Assembly (NCBI RefSeq): GCF_004208515.1
Contig: NZ_SGIM01000003.1
Coordinates: 62,001 to 126,000, forward strand
Direction of reading: 5' to 3'
DNA length: 64,000 bases
DNA from: Acinetobacter halotolerans
GTDB lineage: Bacteria; Pseudomonadota; Gammaproteobacteria; Pseudomonadales; Moraxellaceae
Positions 27,536-37,584 of this stretch are shown piece after piece (position 1 is the first letter of the stretch; each line of letters opens with the position of its first letter). Both the position numbers and the translations under genes were made by a program. The notes under the pieces are model-generated. The model saw only the letters and a list, made by a program, of their open reading frames with translations, was not told where the DNA came from and did not search any database.

Positions 27536-28888
27536 ATGTCTTTAGATTTATCGGCCAAAAAAGCCACATCAATTAAGTTATTCAACTTTTCCGCACCAGC
27601 GATGCGTGCCTTCCACATGAGCTGGCTTGCATTCTTCGTTTGTTTCTTTGCTTGGTTCGCTTGTGCTCCTTTGATGCCAGTCATTGCAGGTGAGTTCAAT
27701 TTAACTATAGATCAAATTGCCAATATCAATATTGCAGCTGTCGCGATCACGATTTTAGTTCGTCTTATTGTTGGCCCACTGTGTGATAAATACGGTCCAC
27801 GTAAAACCTATACCGCTTTATTGCTAATCGGGAGCATTCCTGTATTTGGTGTTGCTTCAGCAAATAGTTATGAATCTTTCTTATTTTTCCGTTTATTGAT
27901 TGGTGCGATTGGTGCCAGTTTTGTGATTACGCAATACCACACTAGCATTATGTTTGCGCCGAATGTGGTGGGGACTGCTAATGCTGCTTCTGCTGGTTGG
28001 GGTAATGCTGGTGGCGGTGCGACTCAAGTTTTGATGCCATTGATGCTTGCAGCGTTGGTGATGTTTGGCGTTGAACAAGCAATGGGGTGGAGAATCGCAC
28101 TACTTGTTCCTGGTCTGTTGATGGTCATTGTCGGGGTGCTTTACTGGAAATACACCCAAGATTGTCCACAAGGCAACTTTAAAGAGCTTCGTGCACAAGG
28201 TATCTCAGTTGGTAGTGATAAAAAAGGTGGGATGGCGATTTTGATGCACGCGGCGCGTAACTATCGTGTGTGGATCCTATTTGTCTCGTATGCAGCTTGT
28301 TTTGGTATTGAGATCTTCATCCATAACATCATTGCAATGTATTACGTCACACATTTTGATTTTGGTTTAAAAGAAGCTGGTTTAGCGGCAGGTATCTTTG
28401 GTTTGTTGGCATTATTCGCTCGTGCTTTAGGCGGCATGGTTTCAGACAAAGTCGCATTGAAGCGTGGTTTGGATGGGCGTACCAAGATTCTATTTTTACT
28501 GATTTTAGGTGAGGGGCTGTTCTTGATTCTTTTCTCTCAAATGAACAGCGTTACTTTAGCAATTTTGAGCATGACCATCTTCGCATTGTTTACTCACATG
28601 GCATGTGGAGCAACCTACGCACTGGTCCCATTTATTGATCGTGAAGCTTTAGGTGGTGTGGCAGGTATTATCGGTGCAGGCGGTAACGTTGGTGCTGTTG
28701 CAGCAGGATTTTTATTGAAAGGTATGTTGGATATCCAAACATGTTTAATGGTTTTAGGCGGCTTAGTTGTGATCACTGCGGGTTCTGTGATGTTCATTCG
28801 ATTCTCGGTAGAGCATAAAGAAAAAGAACAACGCTTATTTGAACAAGCTCTTGTAGAACGCCACGCAGAACAAAACAGCGCAGCTTAA
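27536..28888 (+). CDS. Nitrate/nitrite transporter, NNP family MFS
   Basis: 450 aa with twelve membrane segments. It shows FFAWFACAPLMPVI in helix 1, GPLCDKYGPRKTY between helices 2 and 3, and the two glycine-rich nitrate signatures (NAASAGWGNAGGGATQ in helix 5 and GIIGAGGNVGAVAAGF in helix 11). It imports nitrate for the downstream reductases. The open frame begins at an ATG at 27461, but that lies inside the regulatory leader. GAGGAG at 27523-27528 marks ATG 27536 as the real start. First gene of the nitrate operon. Confidence 0.93.
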   Translation: MSLDLSAKKATSIKLFNFSAPAMRAFHMSWLAFFVCFFAWFACAPLMPVIAGEFNLTIDQIANINIAAVAITILVRLIVGPLCDKYGPRKTYTALLLIGSIPVFGVASANSYESFLFFRLLIGAIGASFVITQYHTSIMFAPNVVGTANAASAGWGNAGGGATQVLMPLMLAALVMFGVEQAMGWRIALLVPGLLMVIVGVLYWKYTQDCPQGNFKELRAQGISVGSDKKGGMAILMHAARNYRVWILFVSYAACFGIEIFIHNIIAMYYVTHFDFGLKEAGLAAGIFGLLALFARALGGMVSDKVALKRGLDGRTKILFLLILGEGLFLILFSQMNSVTLAILSMTIFALFTHMACGATYALVPFIDREALGGVAGIIGAGGNVGAVAAGFLLKGMLDIQTCLMVLGGLVVITAGSVMFIRFSVEHKEKEQRLFEQALVERHAEQNSAA

Positions 28889-28915
28889 TCGAAATCAGAT
28901 TTTAGGAGAAACACA

Positions 28916-31462
28916 ATGAAATTAGTGATGATTGGTCACGGCATGGTAGGTCATAAATTCATCGAAGCCATTTTAGAGAAAGCTGATGATGAGTTGGAAA
29001 TCACCATTCTTGCAGAAGAACCACGTATTGCTTATGACCGTGTACATTTGACTGAGTACTTCTCTGGTAAATCGGCAAAAGACTTGTCACTTGCACGTTT
29101 TGATTTTGCCGATGCACATGGTATCGATTTACGCTTAAACACCAAAGCAACTGCAATCGATACTATTGAACAAACAGTGACGACGAATCATGGGGAAGTG
29201 ATTCACTACGACAAGTTGGTGTTGGCAACAGGTTCATATGCTTTTGTTCCGCCAATATCAGGTAATGATCGTGAAAATTGTTTTGTCTATCGCACCATTG
29301 AAGATTTGGATGCGATTCGAGCAGCGAGTTTAAATGCCAAAACTGGTGTTGTGATTGGTGGTGGCTTACTTGGTTTGGAAGCAGCGAAAGCATTACGTGA
29401 TCTAAACTTAGAAACACATGTTGTTGAATTTGCACCGCGCTTGATGGCAGTCCAAATTGATGATTTAGGCGGTAAAGTATTACGTCGTAAAATTGAAAAT
29501 CTTGGGGTGAAAGTTCACACCCAAAAAGCAACCTCGTCTATTGAAGCAGGTGCAGAAGCAACGCATGTGATGAAGTTTGCTGATGGCAGCGAGCTTGAAA
29601 CCGATATTATTTTATTCTCAGCAGGTATTCGTCCGCGTGATGAATTGGCTCGTTCGAGTGGTTTAGTCCTCGGTGAGCGTGGTGGTATTAAAATCAACGA
29701 TTACTGCCAAACCTCAAATGAAAACATTTATGCGATTGGTGAATGTGCGCTGTGGGATAACAAAATTTATGGTCTAGTTGCACCTGGCTATGACATGGCA
29801 CGTATTGCAGCAAAACATATTCTGGTCGAAGAAACACATTGCTTTGCAGGTGCTGATATGAGCACCAAGCTAAAGTTGATGGGTGTGGATGTTGCATCAG
29901 TCGGTGATGCTCATGGTATGACTCCAAACTCTCTTAGCTATTTTTATGCTGATGAAGATGCATTGGTTTATAAAAAGATCGTGGTCGATGCTGATAAAAC
30001 CAAACTGCTTGGCGCGGTTTTGGTGGGTGATGCAGCCGAATATAACGATTTATTGCAAATGATGTTGAATGGCTTGGCATTACCTGAAACGCCTGAAAGT
30101 TTAATTATGCCGGGCTTCTCTGACACAGGCGCGAAAGCTGGTGGGAGTGGTGTTGACTTACTACCTGACAGTGCAACCATCTGTTCATGTAATAACGTGT
30201 CTAAGGCAGATATTTGCCAAGCAATTTGTGATGGTTCAACCTCACTCGGTGCTTTGAAAAAATGTACAAAAGCAGCAACTGCTTGTGGTGGTTGTGCGCC
30301 ACTCGTGACACAAGTATTGAAATCAGAATTACAACGCCAAGGTGTTACGGTTAATAACCACATTTGCGAACACTTTCCGTACTCACGCCAAGAGTTGTAT
30401 CACTTGGTCCGTGTCAATGAAATCAAAACTTTTGATGATTTGATTCATCAACATGGTCATGGCTTAGGCTGTGATATTTGTAAGCCAACGGCTGCCAATA
30501 TTTTGGCATCATGCTGGAATGATTTTGTACTTGAACCAAGTCATGCTGGTTTGCAAGACAGTAATGATTACTACTTGGGTAATATCCAAAAAGATGGTTC
30601 TTATTCTGTTGTACCACGTATGGCTGGCGGTGAAGTTACACCAGATGGATTGATTGCGGTCGGTCAAATTGCCAAGAAATATAATTTGTATACCAAAATC
30701 ACTGGCGGTCAACGTGTCGACTTATTCGGTGCGCAAATCCATGAACTTCCATTCATTTGGGAAGAGCTCAACGCGGCTGGCTTTGAGTCTGGTCACGCTT
30801 ACGGTAAATCATTACGTACTGTGAAATCTTGTGTGGGTAGCACATGGTGTCGTTATGGCGTCGATGACTCTGTAGGCTTAGCTATTGAACTTGAGAATCG
30901 TTACAAAGGTTTACGTTCACCACATAAATTGAAAATGGCGGTTTCGGGTTGTACGCGTGAGTGTGCCGAAGCGCAAGGTAAAGATGTGGGTGTCATTGCA
31001 ACTGAGAAAGGCTGGAACTTATATGTCTGTGGTAACGGCGGTATGAAACCTCGCCATGCTGAGTTACTGGCATCAGATTTAGATACCCAAACATTGATCC
31101 GTTATATTGACCGCTTCTTTATGTTCTATATCCAAACAGCTGATCGTTTACAACGTACCAGTGTATGGCGTGACAACATGGAAGGTGGTTTAGATTACTT
31201 GAAAGCTGTAATTGTCGATGATTCATTGGGTCTAGCAGAAGAACTTGAAAATCGTATGAGTCATGTGATTGGTACGTATCAAGATGAATGGCGTACTGCG
31301 GTGGAAAATCCTGAAATCCGCAAACGCTTCCAAACTTATATTAATGCAAGTGCAGATAAACAAGCTGATCCACACATTCAGTTTACCCAAGTACGTGATC
31401 AAATCCGCCCGTTGAATGATGCTGAGCGTTCAGTTGATCGTATTCCAATGGTTGAAGCATAA
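28916..31462 (+). CDS. nirB: Assimilatory NAD(P)H nitrite reductase, large subunit
   Basis: 848 aa, six-electron reduction of nitrite to ammonium. Domains in order are FAD/NAD(P)H oxidoreductase (LVMIGHGMVGHKF at the start and VVIGGGLLGLEAA near residue 145), a BFD-like [2Fe-2S] domain (CSCNNVSKADIC ... TACGGCAPLV, about 420-475) and a sulfite/nitrite reductase domain. The last has the siroheme/[4Fe-4S] cysteines in SCVGSTWC and SGCTRECAE. TAGGAG precedes the start. It lies 27 bases after the transporter. Confidence 0.96.
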   Translation: MKLVMIGHGMVGHKFIEAILEKADDELEITILAEEPRIAYDRVHLTEYFSGKSAKDLSLARFDFADAHGIDLRLNTKATAIDTIEQTVTTNHGEVIHYDKLVLATGSYAFVPPISGNDRENCFVYRTIEDLDAIRAASLNAKTGVVIGGGLLGLEAAKALRDLNLETHVVEFAPRLMAVQIDDLGGKVLRRKIENLGVKVHTQKATSSIEAGAEATHVMKFADGSELETDIILFSAGIRPRDELARSSGLVLGERGGIKINDYCQTSNENIYAIGECALWDNKIYGLVAPGYDMARIAAKHILVEETHCFAGADMSTKLKLMGVDVASVGDAHGMTPNSLSYFYADEDALVYKKIVVDADKTKLLGAVLVGDAAEYNDLLQMMLNGLALPETPESLIMPGFSDTGAKAGGSGVDLLPDSATICSCNNVSKADICQAICDGSTSLGALKKCTKAATACGGCAPLVTQVLKSELQRQGVTVNNHICEHFPYSRQELYHLVRVNEIKTFDDLIHQHGHGLGCDICKPTAANILASCWNDFVLEPSHAGLQDSNDYYLGNIQKDGSYSVVPRMAGGEVTPDGLIAVGQIAKKYNLYTKITGGQRVDLFGAQIHELPFIWEELNAAGFESGHAYGKSLRTVKSCVGSTWCRYGVDDSVGLAIELENRYKGLRSPHKLKMAVSGCTRECAEAQGKDVGVIATEKGWNLYVCGNGGMKPRHAELLASDLDTQTLIRYIDRFFMFYIQTADRLQRTSVWRDNMEGGLDYLKAVIVDDSLGLAEELENRMSHVIGTYQDEWRTAVENPEIRKRFQTYINASADKQADPHIQFTQVRDQIRPLNDAERSVDRIPMVEA

Positions 31463-31474
31463 GGAGAATTAAAA

Positions 31475-33097
31475 ATGACGAACTTAAAAGATTTAAATAT
31501 GCTTCCTGAAGATCAATGGGTCGATGTGTGTGCTTTAAATGACATTACACCCAATACCGGTGTAGGGGCATTGGTGGGTGAGCAAGCGGTTGCTTTATTC
31601 CGAGTCGGTCATGAAAAACGTATTTATGCATTGAGCAATAAAGATCCGTTTAGCCAAGCAAATGTGATGTGTCGTGGCATTATTGGTGATTTGCAAGGTG
31701 AACGTGTGATTGCATCGCCAATCTATAAGCAGCATTTCAGTTTAGCAACAGGGCGATGTTTAGAAGATAAGGATCAAAAGCTGTTAGTATTCCCAACTAA
31801 AATTGAAGATGGTCGGGTGTGGGTGAGTCCTGTTCCGCAAAAAACTTACATTACCAATAACGGTCCGTCGCAAGAAAAGTTAAAACTTGTGCTTATCGGC
31901 AATGGTTTGGCTGGGATGCGCTGTCTTGAAGATTTACTCGATATGGCGCCTGATCGCTATGAAGTAACCGTGATTGGCGAAGAACCTTGGGGTAACTACA
32001 ACCGCATTATGTTGTCGCCTGTACTTTCAGGTGAGAAAACCATCGATGATATTATGCTGCATCCACACGCATGGTACAGCGATAAAGGCATCAAGTTTAT
32101 TGCTGATGATCCTGCGGTAAAGATTGATCGTACACGTAAAACAGTACATACCCAAAAAGGTGAAAGTGTTGATTATGATCGTCTGATTATTGCGACAGGA
32201 TCGTCGCCATTCATTCCGCCAGTTCAAGGTGTTGATCTCAAAGGTGTGATCAGCTTCCGTGATATTTACGATGTAAATACCATGATCCAATACGCTGAAA
32301 GTAAGAAGAATGCAGTGGTGATTGGTGGTGGTTTACTTGGCTTAGAAGCCGCGTATGGTCTGGTGCAACGCGGAATGAATGTCACAGTATTGCATCTAAT
32401 GGATCGTATTATGGAGCGCCAGCTTGATGGTCGAGCAAGTGCAATGCTGCGTCATAGTATTGAACAAAAAGGTATCAATATTATTACTGAGGCAAATACG
32501 GAAGCGTTGATTGCTGATGAAAATAGCCACGTTAAACAAGTTCGTTTAAAAGATGGAACTGTCTTAGATGCTGATCTTGTGATCTTTGCCGTCGGTATTC
32601 GTCCGAATATTGCTTTGGCGCAAAGTGCAGGATTACGTTGTAATCGTGGTATCTTGGTGAATGACACCATGCAAACCTTTGACCCAAGTATCTATGCGGT
32701 GGGTGAATGTATTGAGCATCGTAATCAAACCTTTGGTCTGGTTGAACCACTATGGGGGCAAGCATTTATCTGTGCTACCCATTTGGCAGAGCATGGTAGT
32801 TTGACCTTCAAATCACCAACTGTTCCAACACAATTAAAAGTCAGTGGTGTCGACGTCTTCTCAGCAGGGAATTTTGAGCCGAAGGAAGATTTTGAAGACA
32901 TCATTTTGAATGATGAGAAACGTCAAATTTACAAACGTATCATCATTCAAAAAGACAAAGTGATCGGTGCCGTTTTATTTGGTGATACCGAAGATGGTAT
33001 GTGGTACGCCGAACTGATTGCAGATCAAACACCAGTGTCGACATTTAGAAATAAATTGTTATTTGGTAAAGATTTTGCAATGAAAAAAGCTGGGTAA
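31475..33097 (+). CDS. nirD: NirD-type nitrite reductase small subunit fused to an FAD/NAD(P)H oxidoreductase
   Basis: 540 aa. Residues 1 to about 115 match NirD (QANVMCRGIIGDLQGE, SPIYKQHFSLATGRCLED), a Rieske-like fold lacking the CxH/CxxH cluster ligands, as usual for NirD. From about 130 a complete pyridine-nucleotide oxidoreductase follows (LVLIGNGLAGMRCLE, ATGSSPFIPP, VVIGGGLLGLEAAYGL, FAVGIRPN). The fusion would couple nitrite reductase assembly to an NAD(P)H donor for the nitrate reductase encoded next, the role of NasB/NasC flavoproteins elsewhere. No stop or frameshift separates the halves. Confidence 0.9.
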   Translation: MTNLKDLNMLPEDQWVDVCALNDITPNTGVGALVGEQAVALFRVGHEKRIYALSNKDPFSQANVMCRGIIGDLQGERVIASPIYKQHFSLATGRCLEDKDQKLLVFPTKIEDGRVWVSPVPQKTYITNNGPSQEKLKLVLIGNGLAGMRCLEDLLDMAPDRYEVTVIGEEPWGNYNRIMLSPVLSGEKTIDDIMLHPHAWYSDKGIKFIADDPAVKIDRTRKTVHTQKGESVDYDRLIIATGSSPFIPPVQGVDLKGVISFRDIYDVNTMIQYAESKKNAVVIGGGLLGLEAAYGLVQRGMNVTVLHLMDRIMERQLDGRASAMLRHSIEQKGINIITEANTEALIADENSHVKQVRLKDGTVLDADLVIFAVGIRPNIALAQSAGLRCNRGILVNDTMQTFDPSIYAVGECIEHRNQTFGLVEPLWGQAFICATHLAEHGSLTFKSPTVPTQLKVSGVDVFSAGNFEPKEDFEDIILNDEKRQIYKRIIIQKDKVIGAVLFGDTEDGMWYAELIADQTPVSTFRNKLLFGKDFAMKKAG

Positions 33098-33106
33098 TCC
33101 TCTTTG

Positions 33107-33131
33107 GCTTAGGAGGAGGTTCCTCCTAAGC
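33107..33131 (+). promoter_or_regulatory. Strong intercistronic hairpin upstream of nasA
   Basis: A perfect 11-bp stem (33107-33117 with 33121-33131, three-base loop) contains GGAGGAGG. It has no T run after it, so it is more likely an RNA processing or stability element in the operon transcript than a terminator. It could also decoy or regulate ribosome binding. nasA has its own AAAGGGG site further down. Confidence 0.7.
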
Positions 33132-33183
33132 TGAAAATAGAATGTGAAATGTTGGCAGAAATGAATTAGGTAAAGGGGCAGTC

Positions 33184-35964
33184 ATGAACAGTATTCAAAA
33201 TTTAGAACACAGTCGCTCCGATCATGTAGAAACAATCATTACAAAAACAACTTGTCCATATTGTGGTGTGGGCTGTGGTGTCAATGTGGAAGTGCAACAC
33301 AAAACGCACAGCACCGCAGTGCAAGTCTCTGGTGATACAGAACATCCAGCAAACTTTGGTCGACTGTGTATTAAAGGTAGCCGTCTAGCAGATACCCTCG
33401 GCTTAGAAACCCGTGTTTTGAATCCTATGTTTGGGCGTAAAAATCACCGTACAGTTACTACTTGGGACGCTGCAGTAGAAAAAATAGCAGATCAGTTTCA
33501 GGCCTGTATCGACCAATATGGTCGAGACAGCGTTGCATTTTATGTGTCGGGACAGTTATTGACTGAAGACTATTATGTAGTCAATAAATTCGTTAAAGGG
33601 TATTTGGGTACAGCCAATATCGATACCAACTCACGTCTATGTATGTCCTCTGCTGTCGCCGCACATAAGCGTGCCTTTGGTGAGGATATCGTTCCTGCAA
33701 GTTATGAAGACTTTGAACATGCAGATATGGTGGTCTTAGTCGGTTCAAATACGGCATGGTGTCATCCAGTTTTGTATCAACGTATCATGCAGGCAAAAAT
33801 AAAAAATCCAGATTTATTTGTGGTTGTGGTTGACCCACGTTTTACTAGTACCTGTGAACAAGCGGATTTGCATTTACCTATTTTACCAGGGCAAGACGTT
33901 GCGTTATTCAATGGTTTATTCCAACACCTATATCAAAATGATTATGTAGATCATCATTTTGTTGAATCCTATACAGAAGGTTTACAAGCGCTTTTAGACG
34001 CCAGTCAGAGTGAACAAGATTTTAATGCCTTGGTCAAACGTACAGGGATTTCAGCAGAAAAATTACAACTGTTTTTTGATCAGTTCGCCAATACTGAAAA
34101 AGTTGTCACTTTATTCTCGATGGGAGTAAATCAGTCTTCTCAAGGGGTGAATAAAGCCAATAGCATTATCAATTGCCATTTATTGACAGGAAAAATTGGT
34201 AAGTTGGGGGCAGCGCCGTTCTCAATGACGGGTCAACCGAATGCAATGGGTGGGCGTGAAGTAGGTGGCTTGGCGAACATGTTGGCAGCACATATGGATG
34301 TGGATAATGCCGCACATCAAAATTTAGTACAAAGCTTCTGGAATAGCCCAGTTATCGCCAATCAAGCAGGCTTGAAAGCGGTGGATTTATTCCAAGCGGT
34401 AGAAAGTGGCAAGATCAAAGCGATTTGGATTATGGCGACCAATCCAGTAGTGAGCCTTCCAGATGCTGATCAAGTGAAACGTGCTTTGGAAAAATGTGAG
34501 TTTGTGGTTGTTTCTGACATCTGTGCCAATACCGATACGACGGCTTATGCAGATGTATTATTACCTGCCTTAGGTTGGGGTGAGAAAGATGGCACTGTCA
34601 CTAACTCAGAACGACGTATTTCACGTCAGCGTGCCTTTCTACCTGCACCTAAACAAACCAAAGCAGATTGGTGGGCAGTGTGCGAAGTAGCGAAAAAGCT
34701 TGGATTTAGTGGTTTTGATTTCAAAAATGCCTGTGATATTTTTAACGAACATGCCGCTTTGTCTGCCTATGAAAATGCAAGCTTAGATCAGCGTGATCTG
34801 GTTGAAAACTTCCGTTATTTCAACTTAAAAGGTTTAATGAATTTAAGCATAGATGAATATAACCAATTACAACCTATTCAATGGCCTGTTTGGGAAAAAG
34901 GACAGAGTATTGCGGTTGAGCAACTTTTTGATCATGGACGCTTTAGCCATAAAAATAGCAAGGCTAAATTAATCCCAACAGTCGCGATTGATCCTGTCAA
35001 TACGATCTCTGAAGATTATCCGTTGATATTGAACACAGGACGTATCCGTGACCAATGGCATACTATGACACGGACAGGTTTATCAGAGAATTTGACCACT
35101 CACCGAGCTGAGCCATTTTGTGAGATTCATCCTAATGATGCCTTAAAATTCGGTATTCGTGATAAAGCTTTGGTTGAAGTCCGTTCAAGCTGGGGGAGCT
35201 GTGTATTACGTGTAACGTTGGCTCAAGGTGTCCGCCGTGGTCAAATCTTTGCACCGATTCATTGGACTGAGCAAGTAGCTTCAGATGCCAGAATTGGTAA
35301 AGTTGTCAATCCAGTGGTAGATGCCATTTCAGGTGAGCCTGAATTTAAACACACACCTGTGGCGATTCAACCTTTCCATACTACTTGGCAAGGGGTGTTA
35401 TATGTTCGAGAGGGATTTGAATCTCATATCAAAAACTCGCTTGAAACCTGTGCTTGGTGGGCCAAGATTAAAACAGCCAAAGCAATGCGTTATGAGATTG
35501 CAGACCGTCATAACTTTGATCAAACTCAAAGGAATCTTAAAAACTTCTTACCTTTTGTCGATGAAACCTATGAATGGTTAAGTTTGGACGATGTTTCAGC
35601 GCAACTGAGCCATAGTGTTATATTGAAAGATGGCATTCTTATCGCGAGCTTATATATTGCACCCCCAGAGTTGTTGCCTGATCGTGACTGGGTCGCTACG
35701 CTATTTAAACGCGAACGTTTAAGTGCATTACATCGTAAAGCTTTGCTGGCTGGTATGCCGATGTCAGCGGCGAACAACGATGGGCCTTTGGTGTGTAGTT
35801 GCTTTAAAGTAGGTAAAAATAAAATCATTGAAGCCATTAAAACCCAAAATATTATCCATGAAAAGCAAGTCACCGCATGTTTAAAAGCAGGTGGCAATTG
35901 TGGTTCATGTTTACCAGAGATTCGTGGCTTGATCAAAACCTGTCAGTTGGAGGCAGAAGTATGA
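33184..35964 (+). CDS. nasA: Assimilatory nitrate reductase, catalytic subunit
   Basis: 926 aa molybdoenzyme reducing nitrate to nitrite in the cytoplasm. The N-terminal [4Fe-4S] site uses C24, C27, C31 (CPYCGVGC) and C62 (GRLCIKG). The molybdopterin domains follow with NTNSRLCMSSAVAAHKRAFG and GQPNAMGGREVGG. The C-terminal molydopterin-dinucleotide domain has NTGRIRDQWHTMTRTG. A C-terminal BFD-like [2Fe-2S] domain (CSCFKVGKNK ... GGNCGSC) accepts electrons, presumably from the flavoprotein fusion upstream. No twin-arginine signal is present. The stop overlaps the mobA start (ATGA). Confidence 0.96.
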   Translation: MNSIQNLEHSRSDHVETIITKTTCPYCGVGCGVNVEVQHKTHSTAVQVSGDTEHPANFGRLCIKGSRLADTLGLETRVLNPMFGRKNHRTVTTWDAAVEKIADQFQACIDQYGRDSVAFYVSGQLLTEDYYVVNKFVKGYLGTANIDTNSRLCMSSAVAAHKRAFGEDIVPASYEDFEHADMVVLVGSNTAWCHPVLYQRIMQAKIKNPDLFVVVVDPRFTSTCEQADLHLPILPGQDVALFNGLFQHLYQNDYVDHHFVESYTEGLQALLDASQSEQDFNALVKRTGISAEKLQLFFDQFANTEKVVTLFSMGVNQSSQGVNKANSIINCHLLTGKIGKLGAAPFSMTGQPNAMGGREVGGLANMLAAHMDVDNAAHQNLVQSFWNSPVIANQAGLKAVDLFQAVESGKIKAIWIMATNPVVSLPDADQVKRALEKCEFVVVSDICANTDTTAYADVLLPALGWGEKDGTVTNSERRISRQRAFLPAPKQTKADWWAVCEVAKKLGFSGFDFKNACDIFNEHAALSAYENASLDQRDLVENFRYFNLKGLMNLSIDEYNQLQPIQWPVWEKGQSIAVEQLFDHGRFSHKNSKAKLIPTVAIDPVNTISEDYPLILNTGRIRDQWHTMTRTGLSENLTTHRAEPFCEIHPNDALKFGIRDKALVEVRSSWGSCVLRVTLAQGVRRGQIFAPIHWTEQVASDARIGKVVNPVVDAISGEPEFKHTPVAIQPFHTTWQGVLYVREGFESHIKNSLETCAWWAKIKTAKAMRYEIADRHNFDQTQRNLKNFLPFVDETYEWLSLDDVSAQLSHSVILKDGILIASLYIAPPELLPDRDWVATLFKRERLSALHRKALLAGMPMSAANNDGPLVCSCFKVGKNKIIEAIKTQNIIHEKQVTACLKAGGNCGSCLPEIRGLIKTCQLEAEV

Positions 35965-36590
35965 ATATAGAATTTCCCGCTACAGATCTGGTGATCTTGG
36001 CGGGAGGGCAAGCGCGCCGTATGAACGGTATGAACAAATTATTACAACAATTTGATGACCAAGTGCAACTCTCAAAGATTTGCCAAAATTTTAAAACTGA
36101 AGTGCAAAATATTTGGGTCAACAGTCATCGAGATAACTCGATTTACAAGCATATCGAGCCTGACATTCAGTGCTATGCAGATGATCAAAGTGGTTTCCTA
36201 GGTCCTTTAATGGGAATGAAAAGTGCTTGGTCACACGTGCAATCAGACTATGTTCTATTCGTCCCGTGTGATGTGACTTATATCCCCAGTCAGGTGTTGG
36301 CAAAACTTCATCGAGCTTTACAGAAAAATGCTCAGGCGCAAGTGGCTTATGTCATGATCAATGGTGATGCTTTATACCCATTTTGTTTGTTGAAAAGAGT
36401 GAGTTTGCCAATATTAGAGCAACAAATAGCCGCTGATCGATTGAGCTTACGAGCGTGTTTTAAACTTTTACATGCACAAAATGTCTCATTTCAGAAGCAA
36501 AGTTTATTTTGTCATAGCATTAATTCATTAGATGAATTGCAGCAATATCAACAAATCAAAGCGTTCAAGCAGTTGCTCATTTCGAATTAA
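35961..36590 (+). CDS. mobA: Molybdenum cofactor guanylyltransferase
   Basis: 209 aa. Attaches GMP to molybdopterin to make the MGD cofactor needed by NasA. The nucleotide-binding start is LVILAGGQARRMNGMNKLL, and FVPCDVTYIP holds the catalytic metal-binding Asp. TTGGAGG at 35947-35953 and the four-base overlap with nasA show coupling, so the longer frame from 35877 is not used. Having the cofactor enzyme last in the operon matches cofactor supply to enzyme synthesis. Confidence 0.92.
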   Translation: MNIEFPATDLVILAGGQARRMNGMNKLLQQFDDQVQLSKICQNFKTEVQNIWVNSHRDNSIYKHIEPDIQCYADDQSGFLGPLMGMKSAWSHVQSDYVLFVPCDVTYIPSQVLAKLHRALQKNAQAQVAYVMINGDALYPFCLLKRVSLPILEQQIAADRLSLRACFKLLHAQNVSFQKQSLFCHSINSLDELQQYQQIKAFKQLLISN

Positions 36591-36838
36591 TTATTTTGTT
36601 TTATTTGTAAAGTGATTTTGTTGTCACCTTGAGATTTTCGTAGTAGATTGAAATAAGGTTATGAGTCATTTAATAACGTAGTGAATGGGTGATGCATGGA
36701 AGAATCTGAGCACTCGTTCTATACTGGTATATTTTAATTTATTGATTTTGTTTTGAAAAAATTATTGTCATAAAATAGTCACAATCTCGTAGCATAGTGC
36801 ATACGATTTCATAAATAGTTTATATCGAGAAGAGTCTA

Positions 36839-37519
36839 ATGTCTTTAAGAGTTGGTATTGCTGCTTTCGGGTTATTGTTCAGTGGTTCAGTTTTTTCAGC
36901 GGTTACCATCACTGCACCTGAGGAAATTGTGATTCTTGCTGTAAATGGGCAAGAAGTGAATTCAGGATTACTTCCTTCAAGTAAGAATAACTATCAAGTT
37001 GATGCCGGTGACTTAACGGTTAATGTTCGTTACCGTGAATATTTTGAACATTTAACGGGTGAGCATGACATCGTCAAATCTGGTGTAGTCACCATTCAAG
37101 CCCAAAACTTAAAAGATAATCAAAGTTACAGTTTAGGTTTGGTCAATGCTCCAAAAAACTTTGATGCAGCAAAAAAATATGCTGAACAGCCAACTGTTGC
37201 CTTATATGATCAAAATAAACAACTTGTGGTACAACAAACGGGTGCAAATAATGAAGCAAAGCCTTGGTTCTCGGGCAATAGTTTATTGAGTCGCACTTTA
37301 GATCTTACCCAAAAAAATAAGAACAATACGGCAAATCAACCAGCACCAGTTACGGGTAAAACACAAGTTGCAGTTGCTAGTGCACCAGTCGCTGTAACTA
37401 CAGCTGCCTCAGTGGGTGCAGTAAAAACGACAGATCAACAAATGGCTGAACTGTGGCAAAAAGCCTCTAAAGCGGAACGTCAGAAATTTATGGCTTGGTT
37501 GGCGGGCCAAAGTAATTAA
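36839..37519 (+). CDS. DUF2057 (YccT-like) secreted protein
   Basis: 226 aa. Signal peptide cleaved probably after VFSA (about residue 21). The family core follows: EEIVILAVNGQEVN, then NYQVDAGDLTVNVRYREYFEH and NLKDNQSYSLG. Function of DUF2057 proteins is not established. The C-terminal third is Ala/Thr-rich with a charged helix at the end (QQMAELWQKASKAERQKFM). A single gene followed by its own terminator. Confidence 0.8.
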   Translation: MSLRVGIAAFGLLFSGSVFSAVTITAPEEIVILAVNGQEVNSGLLPSSKNNYQVDAGDLTVNVRYREYFEHLTGEHDIVKSGVVTIQAQNLKDNQSYSLGLVNAPKNFDAAKKYAEQPTVALYDQNKQLVVQQTGANNEAKPWFSGNSLLSRTLDLTQKNKNNTANQPAPVTGKTQVAVASAPVAVTTAASVGAVKTTDQQMAELWQKASKAERQKFMAWLAGQSN

Positions 37520-37539
37520 TAAATGAAATGATGGTGATT

Positions 37540-37565
37540 AAACCGATGTTATCATCGGTTTTTTA
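37540..37565 (+). terminator. Terminator of the DUF2057 gene
   Basis: A 9-bp stem (37540-37548/37553-37561, loop TTAT) with a T run. Confidence 0.85.
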
Positions 37566-37584
37566 TTGAGTGCATGAAATAGAA

